The notes beneath the pieces were generated by a model. It did not search any database. It was not told the DNA's origin and saw only the letters and a list, made by a program, of their open reading frames with translations. The translations under genes and the position numbers were made by a program. Below, piece by piece: positions 54,942 through 64,000 of a DNA stretch of 64,000 nt; positions within the stretch are counted from its first letter, which is position 1, and the number at the start of each line of letters is the position of its first letter. This DNA comes from Symsagittifera roscoffensis (taxonomy: Eukaryota > Xenacoelomorpha > Acoela > Convolutidae), in assembly GCF_963678635.1 (NCBI RefSeq), contig NC_087064.1, positions 5,182,411-5,246,410 on the forward strand. The letters run 5' to 3'.

Positions 54942-55446
54942 ATTGTTCCGACTTTAGTAACGAAAGTAACGAAATATTTGTGCACGACGTGTTTTTTTTC
55001 AGACAAATTTCGACTTTTTAACTAGCCATTTTTGACAAAATTTTTTTATATCATTCAAAAACTATTGTTTTCTTGAACTTAAATTTGAAAAGTTATTTTA
55101 CCTGTGATCATTTTTCGCAACATTATGGGGGTTTAAAGATTGCCAATTCGGCCAATTTGGGACAGTTAACGCGCGATATATCTAGCGCTCTTAACAAGTA
55201 AGCGGAGAATTAATTCGTCCTAGAAATTGTTCTAAATTGGTTAAAGGAAGCTTATTTGCAAAATTGATTTATTAATGGGAGCGAAAACTATCAATTTGTA
55301 CTTCATATGGCGTGTGGGTGAATGATTTTTACAAAAATCTCAATTAAAAAAAATCATTTCATTTTATTACGTTTAATTTGTTTATCAATAGACCTTAAAA
55401 TGCAGTCAGAACATTCAGGGCTTCGCCCTGATACAAACGGTCTTGT
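54942..55446 (-). mobile_element. Hairpin-family copy, inverted
   Basis: From ATTGTTCCGACTTTAGTAAC through the GCGCGATAT centre to cttcgccctgatacaaacgg tcttgt. Faces the copy at 54154-54624, 3' ends towards each other, about 315 bp apart. Confidence 0.75.
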
Positions 55447-55449
55447 TTA

Positions 55450-57030
55450 TTGCCAATTTTAATCATAGAGTGCTTTCGAAATTCATTAATTATATAACTG
55501 TGACATTTATAACCCGATTTGTGATTGGACAGGCAGTGTTTGCTCAAGTAAAAAAAGAACTACTTCTGCATATAGTTTTCTAGTTTCACAAACTCTGTTT
55601 TTCCGTACATGATATATTGGTCTTTTACCTTCTAAATTGTTTGATTACCCGAACTGACAAACTGGGTTGGAGCAATTCAAATCAGTCTTAATTCAATCCA
55701 AATTGGTTAAGTATATTCTACATAAGAATCTGAAATGGATATTAAATCGGTTTTATCAAGTCTTCGGGAAATTTCGAATCATTTTTAAAGCCTATTAAAT
55801 CGATTTGAATTGATTTGAATAGATGCTGAAAATTATTTTGGTTGAAGAAATTTGAGTCCATTCAAAATTTCAGGGGTTAAGTTATTACAATTTTTTTGCT
55901 TCAAAATTTGAGTAAAAACTTGTTCTCAAGCAAAAGCTAGTTAAGGTAACATTGACTTACAGTAAGTTCAGCAAAATTTGTTCACTGCAAATAAATAGTT
56001 TTGGGAAGTTCTCTGGAGATTTTTCAATCTAATGGTTCTTCGTGAAAAACAATACTAACTAAAATTGCTTCAAAACCTTTGTTTAAGATGAACTTTTGTG
56101 ATGCAATTTGTGAAACTAATCAAAATAAAGATAGCACACTTTGTTACAATTAAACAAAATGCACAAATTGTGAATATCAGTTGATCTTACAGTTTCTTTT
56201 GAGATCAATTATCAATACAAAAATTTGACTGAAAAAAAATATTTCCGATTCTGATTTGTATGATATAAGAATAAAAAAATGAATAAATAAGATTTCGAAC
56301 CTCCAAACAACACAAACATTGTAACAGCATAAAACATGGGACAAAAATTGGTTGCTCTGATGATAACAACTGAAATAAAAAAAAACGCAAAATGCTCAAA
56401 AAACTTTCAAACAAATCTATTTTTTAGTTTTTTTTTCGTCAAATTTTCTGTTTTTTATCTATTTAAAAACATAAGCAATTTTGAAGCAATCAAGCAGGCT
56501 CTACAAATTTTGTGTTTTATGTATTTTAAGAAATTTCTCAGATCAATTGACAATATAAAAAAAATTAACTGAAAATCTTGAAATCAAAATTCGTTTTAAA
56601 GTTTGTATAAAAAATAAAAAAATCTAGATTAAACTCGACTTAAATCCTCCTAAAAATACAACTATTTAGATACAAAAAATGGACTAATGTTTATTTTTAA
56701 ATAAGTCAATTTGTTTTTTTTTCGGTTTCGATCCAAAAAATTAATTCAAATTGGTTTTCCAACTTTGAAACGAGATCAGTTTGATTCGATTTCGAATCAA
56801 TCCAAATCCATTTTATATCATTTTAAAACGATTTTGATGCTAAAATTGATCCTAGTCTGTTATTTGCTAATGTTTTTGTGAATATGAAGTTCACTATCTA
56901 GATCAGACTAGTCTGCTTGTCATTCACTGTGAAATCTTCCAAAATTGATTGTGAGAGTTTGTATTTGTAGTTTTTTTCTAAAATGGGACCCTCGCGCTTT
57001 CGAGAGGATCAATAACATCCGTAAATTTTT
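55450..57030. other. AT-rich region, no supported gene
   Basis: Contains runs of related words (attgaatt, aatcgatttgaa) near 55680-55840 and 56740-56830 that look like an old degenerate repeat. ORFs at 56205-56414, 56336-56572 and 56920-57111 have no protein-like features. Confidence 0.4.
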
Positions 57031-57131
57031 GTATGTGGTGCCTCTGCTTTTTACAATTTGTTTTTGTTCCCAATTCAGCAGCGATAGCGGCTTTCCAAAT
57101 CTTCTGTACATTGTGTGACTTCGGCTTCAGG

Positions 57132-59739
57132 ATGCTCTGCTGTGCATTTATCATTGTTCTTCAGGTTGTAGTGTTATCTGCAACGATTTCAACTGACAAA
57201 ACATTGAAAAGGTAAGCCTTGCTTAGATCTTTTACGAAATGACTAAAATTTGATGCCTCTGCATTTGCAACTAACATAAATTTTAAAAGTTAAAAAACAA
57301 CTTGTATTTAACATAATATAAATTTTAAAAGTTAAAAAACAATTATATAATTTGAAAAACTTGAAAAAAATTCAAAAAACAAAATTTTACTGGAAAAACG
57401 TGAGAATAAAATGATTTAATAATACCAGAATGACTGAAATAAAAAACTCAAAACGCCGACAAAATTGTCATGAAATTCAAGTTTTTTTCGGCAATTTTTC
57501 TGTTGTTTTTTGCGGTAATTTAGGGGAGGAAGAATTGCAAAAAAACCAAAAATATTGGGAAAATTTATCTAAAATGCCTCAAAATTGAAATGAGAGTTCA
57601 TTGTAATTTTCGTAGTTTAAGCAAATTGAGCAAATATCAGTCCTAGCACCTTGAGTTCTAGCAGTTCTAGCAAGTTTTGTTGGCACATTATAAAGTTTTC
57701 TTGGTACAAAATTTTTTTAAAAACTATGCATGTTCGAAAAACGTCTTCGTGCAACCATACAATCCCGAAAATGGGCCAAAATATAAGGCAAATTTTGTGG
57801 TGCTGTTAAAGAAGCATTTACTTGAAAAATCTTAATTTTTACTTTCATAATTGCGCGTTGCCTCATTGTTTTGGTGATTTAATTTTTTGAGCGTAAATGG
57901 TACCTCTGAGGAACAATTCATATCCACTTCTACGCATGCTAAGAAATGGTCGTTGAGCAATTGAGTAACAGCCGTTTTGTTCTTTTTTTTTCGAAGCTGA
58001 AGAAAACAAAACGGAGAATTTTTTCTGATGCTGAAACAAATTCAATATAATATTTTTGATAGGAGTTCTTTGCTCTAAGTTTTTTTTATTTATATTACTA
58101 ATTTTGTACTTTTTTCTGAGAGATCTTATTTCTTTTTTATTTTTTCGAAAATTATGGTGTCCGTGATTTGCTTGCAAAAATGTAAATTAGGTATTTTATT
58201 CAAAACAAAAGTGCCAAAAAACTAGAGTATCGAAAAACATTCCGCCGGAAATAAGAACATGTTTTTACAATTTACAAAGGCATAGAAAAAATAGAGCAAA
58301 TTACAGTAAGGTTATGTCAAGAAAAATTGAAAAAATAAAATAATTTTGGATGCTTCAAAAATTTCAAATTTTTCATGATTTTTTGTAATAACGTAGCAAA
58401 TACAGAATGAACTCATCGAGAAAACTAGAATTGTTATAAGTTTTTTTCTAAAGAGGTTATATTTTGTCAGTTTTTGAACAGGTTTTTGCTTACAGCACTT
58501 TTGGGTGCGCCGTGAAATAATTAGGTTAAGTTGCTGGAAAAGCCACCTCGTACTCTTCAGAATAATTTCTACCAAACAAGCTCGGCTTCTTCGTCAATAC
58601 AACATAAATAACAAATGTTAAAAGAGCATGGCATCTACTTAACAATCTTCCCATTTCGAGTTTTGCAAAAAATGAATTTTGACTTCGATTTTCAATATAG
58701 TTTGAATAAAGTTTCTATGAAATGAACAAACTTAAAACCCTACAAACTACAAACAGGTAGTTAGCAGTCTAACAAACACCACTTAAATGTGTTACTGTTT
58801 GGCATCACTTAAATTTGAAATCAATTCTAGCTTCTAGGGGGGTCGTTCCCTTGGTTAGTTTGGATTAAATTTTGCACCGTATATATGTGACCTTTTATTG
58901 TGCTTTTGTTTAGTCACGTAGTTGACTTGCAGAAAACTCACACAGATGTTGAAATCTGGTCATCAGGTAAGTAATAAATTGTTCGTAATTATTTAAATCG
59001 CCTCTTTTTTTCAAGGCTGAGAAAACACCCCGGTGAAGTTTTTAATCAAGAAAAAAGTTTGATAAAAATTATTGAAAAAAATGAAAAAAAAATTGTACGG
59101 AAGCGGTTTGTAAATAAAGCTGCCCCCCCCCTTTATAAATTGAGCTGCCCCCCTGTAGAGAATGAACCGACTCAAATCTAATTAGATTTTGTCTTCATCT
59201 TCAATCTTTAAATCAAATTGGAGTAAGGTTTCAGTATCACGAGTGGCCAATCTGAGTTTTTCTTGAGGGGGTAGAGGCTTTTGTTTGGATGTTCACGCAA
59301 ATGTAGAAGATTTCATCACCTCTCACCAGAAAAATTCTAAAATATCAGAAAAGAAAAAAGGAGTAGCAAAAGGATACCCTTTAGAGGTCAGGAGGGCAAA
59401 TATATGTAGAAGCAAGAAGCAGAAGCGGAAATCCCCCCCCCCTCTAAGACCAGCCCTGAAACCCACCCAGCCCTGAAACCCACCCGTTCAAAGATAGTTC
59501 TTGAGAAATGTGTTTTTGTTTCGTGTGGAAGATTGATTTTTTCTTGGTTTTTTTTATTTCAGCGCTTAAGGTTGCAACAATGAAGTACACCTCAGGTATT
59601 TTAAATTTTAGTTTTTGCCGTGATTGTCGTTGTTCCAGTTTTGTGCATTCTACGTCCGTCTTGCAAGAAAATATTGTATATTGAGTACAAACTTGCATGT
59701 GATTCTTATATAAATAGTTTTTTCCAAGCATATAATTAA
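57132..59739 (+). CDS. Candidate four-exon gene, secreted or membrane peptide of 88 aa
   Basis: Acceptor cttcggcttcag ends at 57130, just before G-ATG. Exon 1 (57132-57211) reads MLCCAFIIVLQVVVLSATIS, a signal-peptide-like start, and ends at AAG|GTAAGC. Exon 2 (58914-58966, after tgcttttgtttag) reads HVVDLQKTHTDVEIWSS and ends at the consensus CAG|GTAAGT. Exon 3 (59563-59595, after ttttttttatttcag) reads LKVATMKYTS. A 43-nt intron ends ttgttccag, and exon 4 (59639-59739) reads VLCILRPSCKKILYIEYKL to TAA. Coding lengths 80, 53, 33 and 101 total 267, exactly 89 codons, with all junction phases agreeing. An alternative acceptor 27 nt earlier keeps the frame and adds a hydrophobic stretch. No homologue is recognised. 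Confidence 0.35.
57212..57217 (+). promoter_or_regulatory. Consensus splice donor GTAAGC
   Basis: AAAAG|GTAAGC is one of the best donor sites in the window and supports an exon ending at 57211. Confidence 0.45.
58967..58972 (+). promoter_or_regulatory. Consensus splice donor GTAAGT
   Basis: CATCAG|GTAAGT is a perfect match to the metazoan donor consensus and supports an exon ending at 58966. Confidence 0.5.
59239..59456. mobile_element. Diverged hAT-type MITE remnant
   Basis: gagtggccaatctgagtttt + tcttgagggggtag resembles the family's left end; aggataccctttagaggtca and cctctaagaccagccctga resemble the gggaccctttgggtcgg block and right end. It lies inside a proposed intron. No clear target duplication. 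Confidence 0.5.
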
Positions 59740-59749
59740 AAGCCTCAAT

Positions 59750-62110
59750 GAAAAATATTGCCGGCAGGCAATATTTGGTGAAAACCGAGTTTGTGGGACG
59801 ATCTTAGTAAAAAGAGAGAAAAATCGATTAAATATCAATTGCCATTATGCGTTTATAAAAATTAAAAGTATTTATAAGAGCCTTTTTTAGATGTTTGAAC
59901 GAACTATAAACAATTATAAAAAGAACATTTTTCAAGAAAATATTAGTCTCAAATATGATTGGTTATAAATTTTTTAAGGTTTTGTCGGAAGTTTCTTAAA
60001 ATGGATTAGATTAGAGTATAATCTTTTATTTTGCCAATACGTTATTAAAGCACGGGTGTTTCTTATAGTGGATTATAATTTGCTGACAACTTCTAGTTTT
60101 ATATTTGAATTGATTTCAATAATGCTGTAAAGGTAGTCTAAATCTTTGTAACAATCAAGCTAGCCTGAAACTTAGCCTGAAAACCTAGCATGAAAAATTA
60201 GTAAAATAATCGATTATAATTGTTTGTATCTTTGTGTGTGAAATATTTATTCGATGAGTTCCACGTGTGATGTATTTCTGAAGGTTTGCATGCAAAACTG
60301 AATTTGTATGTTTTTATATATTTATATAAAAATATATATAAGCAAGCGAAAATGATTTGAAAGATAATTGAAATTATCATTAATCTTGATTCGCCGGTAG
60401 GTTGAAAAACTTGAACTGTTTTTTACTTAGATGCAGTATACGCATCACCCATGTACCAGACGTTAAAATTGTACACAATTCATCAGAATTTTCTCAAGCA
60501 GCACTTAAATGAAGTTCATTTTATAGCAACAAGCAGAACAACTTCATTTTATACTTGCCATATCTCTTATCATGGTATATTGATCAACCAAGGAGAATAG
60601 AGCGCGAGAATAAAAAACAAATGGGCAAAACTTCTTTGAATATTGAATATCTAGATGATGTTTTTTGAAAGATTCAACTATATTGAAGTTAAAATATATC
60701 ACCTTAAAATATATCACCAAATATATTGAAAGTTCTGTCCGATTAGTTTTTTTCCTTGTTCTTTTATCCTAATTTTTTGATTTTGTTATATAACAAAAAC
60801 TATCTTAGTGCTACTTAAAGAAATTTCAATGAAATTTGTACAGATTTTTATTGTGATTTTCTACTCATCTAGTTTCTGATACAATAGCAGTGCGTATACA
60901 TCATTTACGGAAAAAATCTATAATGTTCAAATGGACTTGTGTATCTTGTATCTGGTGTATTATGCAGTACATAAGCAGTATTTGTTGCATTACTCTATAT
61001 CCTTCTAGACATCTCAGCTGCAGAAATGAAATAAAGTTTGTTCTACAAAAGAACTTCAAAAAACATCTAGACATCTCAAAAAGTTTTGTTGATCAGTTAA
61101 AGTATGGATTGTAAAAAACGCATAAAATTACATAAAACAATTAAATTTTAACGAAAGAATACAAACAAATGCCAAATAGATATATGTACAACCCGCAAGT
61201 ACGCAAACGCAGACCCAGGTAGCTATAGGTATAGATTAGGTATCTGGTGCACAGGTAGTCCATGTATTGGACCTTGTGAATTGTCCAGGAATATTACAGT
61301 CACTTAGACTATGAAAAGATGATTTTTGGGTCATCATTTTATTCTAGTTCTAGATGAGCTTGTCAAAGAATTTCAGTAAGCATATATGAAATCTTATGTA
61401 TAAAATAAAATTAGAGATACATAAAAACAATCAAGCTAAGAAAATGGGAGCCTTATAAATGCTTTCGTTTTCACACACCTACAACACATACAAAACGACA
61501 CATAAGTCTACACTACTATATATACCTTTATGAACAAATACACACACGAACATGAAATTCATATTATATGCGTTGTTCATATTTAGAAAAAACATAAGCA
61601 TACGTGGACAAACAAACACAGAAACCTGCACACATGCAAACGTACAAACGTCCGCTACATCTTGCTTACTCAAGCACACATCAACACACAACCATATGAA
61701 ACCTTTGTTACGTTTGTATGCTGTTTGTTTTTTTCTTGACATTAATTGATGCTTTTTGAAAAAAAAATTCACGGAGGTACTCATTAGGGGCTTTACAATC
61801 ATCTCGTATAAGGTGTATATTTATAAGAGAAGTAAGATCCTTGCGCTGACAACCAATTTAAAATTTTTCATAGATTTGTCCCAAAAATTTTGGCTCACTT
61901 TACAAAAAGCTACGTCATTTTTATGTGTCTATTTGTTCATGTAACATATGTGTAAGGATGTGTTTGCTTGCACTTAGTTGTTTGCTTAAAAGTCTTACAT
62001 AGTTTTATAATTGTATGTTTTATATTTTTGTGTTCATACATGAGCTTACCGAAATTCTTTGAGACGCTCATCTAGAACTGAAACATAACAATGACACAAA
62101 CACCATCTTA
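59750..62110. other. AT-rich region, no supported gene
   Basis: Contains agcctgaaa short repeats (60160-60195) and acaca/tgtgt-rich simple sequence (61470-61700). ORFs 60890-61114, 61479-61802 and 61756-61944 are not protein-like enough to call. Confidence 0.4.
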
Positions 62111-62112
62111 TT

Positions 62113-62223
62113 TTAGTCATCTTGGCTGGAATACTCCAGACTGATTCGCGTGATAGTATACATGGACAACCCAAGCACAATCGATAATTCATGGGAAGAC
62201 TCTTCATCAATATTTGTATCTAC
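62113..62223 (-). CDS. Candidate terminal exon, unknown protein
   Basis: On the minus strand the acceptor tatatatacgcag ends at 62224. The frame VDTNIDEESSHELSIVLGLS then MYTITRISLEYSSQDD ends at TAA (62113-62115). The acidic start, central hydrophobic stretch and polar end are protein-like and GC rises over the exon. Upstream exons would lie at higher coordinates; none is identified. Confidence 0.3.
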   Translation of the reverse strand, partial: VDTNIDEESSHELSIVLGLSMYTITRISLEYSSQDD

Positions 62224-62655
62224 CTGCGTATATATTTGCGTATTTGTGTGGTGTAAATAATCTGTATGTAATCTATGTATTTTTATTTGCCTAATTTTAT
62301 ACATATTTGTTAAGTTTATTTTTGTGTACGTTTATACGTTAATTAGGAGCTACAAATCAACTGTAAACGTAGGGATGTTATTTGAAATTCAACTGTAGAA
62401 CAAACTCTTAAAATGCAACTGCAGAACTAAACATTTTATTCCTTTGCTGAAAAGTCTAGAAAAACCTAGAGTGTTGCAACAATCACTGCTTATGTCCTAC
62501 ATATGTACCAGATATTAGATATGCAAGTTCATCCACTTTTGCGTACGGATAATTATGGATGCACAGACATATGTAGAACTTGTGTTCATTTTGTATCTAT
62601 AAAGATTTGTATGCATGTTTGCAGGTTCAGAACTGAAACAACTTTTAGAAACATA

Positions 62656-63141
62656 ATTGTTCCGACTTTCGATACGAAAGTAACGGAATATTTGTGCTCG
62701 GGGTGGGTTTTTTTTTCTTCAGACAAATTTCGAATTTTTAACAAGCCGTTTTTGACGGAATTTTGTTTACATCATTCAAAAGGTATTGTTGTCCTGAGCT
62801 TAAATTTGAAAAGATATTTCACCTTTTGACAATTTGGGACAATTAACGCGCGATATAGTTCGAGCTATTAACGCTTAAGCGGAGATTTAATCCGTCTTAG
62901 AAATCGTTCCAAATTGGTTGAAAGAAGCTTATTTGCCACAATTGGTTTTTTTCAAGGAATGAAATCTATCCTTTCGTACTTTATATGGCGTGTGGGGGGA
63001 TGATTTTCATAAAAATTTTCAAATTAAAAAAAAATTTCAATTTATTTTATTACAACTAAATTTTTTATCTTATTAGTGCTCCATAAACCTTAAAAGGCAG
63101 TCGGAACATTCAGGGCTTCGCCCTGATCCAAGCAGTCTTGT
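62656..63141 (-). mobile_element. Hairpin-family copy, inverted
   Basis: Well preserved: ATTGTTCCG, hairpin ACTTTCG-ATA-CGAAAGT, and at the other end the hairpin of agggcttcgccct followed by agcagtcttgt. It lacks about 50 bp of the centre found in other copies. The ORF 62503-62829 runs into it. Confidence 0.8.
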
Positions 63142-63246
63142 TTTCATTTGAGTTCAACATGATTTTGTTTCAAGATTTGTTGTAAGAAGTGCTATAAACC
63201 GTGACCAGTTAGTGTATTTGCACCATTAACAGAGCAGATAACACAA

Positions 63247-63783
63247 ACAAGACTGCTCGTGTCAGGGTGAAGCCCTGAAAGTTCCGACTGCCTTTTACCG
63301 TTTATGGAGCAGTAATAAAATTTTAAAATTCAATGCTATAAAACAAAATTTAAAAAAAATTTCTGAAATTTGAATTTTTTTAAATAAAAAAAATCATCCC
63401 TCATACGCCATATAAAGTACAAAAGGATAAATTTCGCTCCTAGTAACAAACCAATTATGGCAAATAAGCTTCTTTCAACCAATTTGGAACGATTTCTAAG
63501 ACGGATTAACTCTCCGCTTACGCGTTAATAGCGCGAAATATATCGCGCGTTAATTGTCCCAAATTGGCCAAAATGGCAATCTTTAAACCCCCGTAACTTT
63601 ACAAAAAATCATCACAGGTGAGATATTTTTTCAAATTTGAATTTAGGACAACAATACCTTTCGAATGATAAAAATAAATTCCGTCAAAAATGGTTAGTTA
63701 AAAAATCGAAGTTTGTCTGAAGAAAAAAAAACCCACCCCGAGCACAAATATTCCGTTACTTTCGTATCGAAAGTCGGAACAAT
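63247..63783 (+). mobile_element. Hairpin-family copy
   Basis: Complete copy of 537 bp with both ends intact: ACAAGACTGCTCGTGTCAGG and the 3' hairpin ACTTTCG-TAT-CGAAAGT then CGGAACAAT. Lies 105 bp from the inverted copy at 62656-63141, 5' ends facing. Confidence 0.85.
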
Positions 63784-64000
63784 AAGAATAGTTTTTCGTG
63801 TGTAATGCTTGTTGGATGTGTGTTTTTATTGTAGTTTTCTTGTAAATAATTCTAGAAAGCTTTCGAAACAATTTGAGATAGGTAATTAAAATTAGAGAAA
63901 CAGCTTGAACTTAAAATCGATCCATTTGTTCTCCTTATTTTTCCAGATGGTAAATGTCCAGATGGAAAATGTGTACAAACTATCTATTAATTATTGTATA

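Noticed and set aside
59596..59611. A 16-nt intron in the candidate gene at 57-59.7 kb
   Set aside because: GT..AG fits and the frame is kept, but 16 nt is below plausible animal intron size; the 43-nt alternative ending at 59638 fits better.
61479..61802. 107-aa cysteine/valine-rich ORF
   Set aside because: Produced by acaca/tgtgt-rich simple sequence.
1..64000. CRISPR arrays, tRNA or rRNA genes, bacterial-type operons
   Set aside because: No regular spaced repeats with unique spacers, no cloverleaf pattern and no conserved rRNA stretches were seen.

Overview
The window looks like nuclear DNA from an invertebrate animal. It is strongly AT-rich, holds one clear metazoan membrane transporter gene, contains Ty3/gypsy and BEL/Pao retrotransposons and many short non-autonomous DNA transposons, and has scattered exon-like pieces bounded by GT..AG signals. 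A run of exactly 200 N (36139-36338) is a scaffold gap. I cannot name the species. No bacterial operon, CRISPR array, rRNA or tRNA is visible.

Layout. 1-17.4 kb: a diverged long inverted repeat (arms about 1-2535 and 15420-17400) brackets a 13 kb core. The core holds a TIR element with a broken FLYWCH domain (4541-5871), a hairpin-ended repeat (5899-6433), a tandem array of hAT-type repeat units (6885-10560), and an intact intronless SLC34 sodium-phosphate cotransporter gene on the minus strand (10785-12620). A 524-bp piece of that gene is copied into the array at 8659-9182. 17.4-23.6 kb: AT-rich DNA with short ORFs, exon candidates, a second copy of the TIR element and GC-rich simple sequence. 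23.6-27.5 kb: a heavily decayed BEL/Pao pol region, minus strand. 28-36 kb: repeat-rich DNA with a 1 kb direct duplication, hairpin-family copies, a hAT MITE with perfect 8-bp TSDs and one isolated 114-aa ORF. 37.7-41.06 kb: several plus-strand exon candidates, ending in a possible gene interrupted by the next element. 41067-47243: a complete but disabled Ty3/gypsy element, minus strand, with 211-bp LTRs about 97% identical. 47.5-50.2 kb: MITEs and a possible small membrane-protein gene. 50.25-53.5 kb: a BEL/Pao-like gag remnant between two blocks of the same 30-bp minisatellite, then unassigned minus-strand ORFs. 54-64 kb: four more hairpin-family copies, a phase-consistent four-exon candidate gene for a secreted or membrane peptide (57132-59739), and a candidate terminal exon at 62.1 kb.

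The only gene called with high confidence is SLC34. Its product is predicted to carry inorganic phosphate into cells with sodium, probably electrogenically. Everything else is mobile DNA, its remnants, or exon candidates that need transcript support. The most interesting structures are the array that captured an SLC34 piece by apparent template switching, the hairpin-ended repeat family resembling Helentron-type elements, the retrotransposon whose primer-binding site seems to overlap its gag start codon, and the small multi-exon genes hidden in AT-rich DNA.
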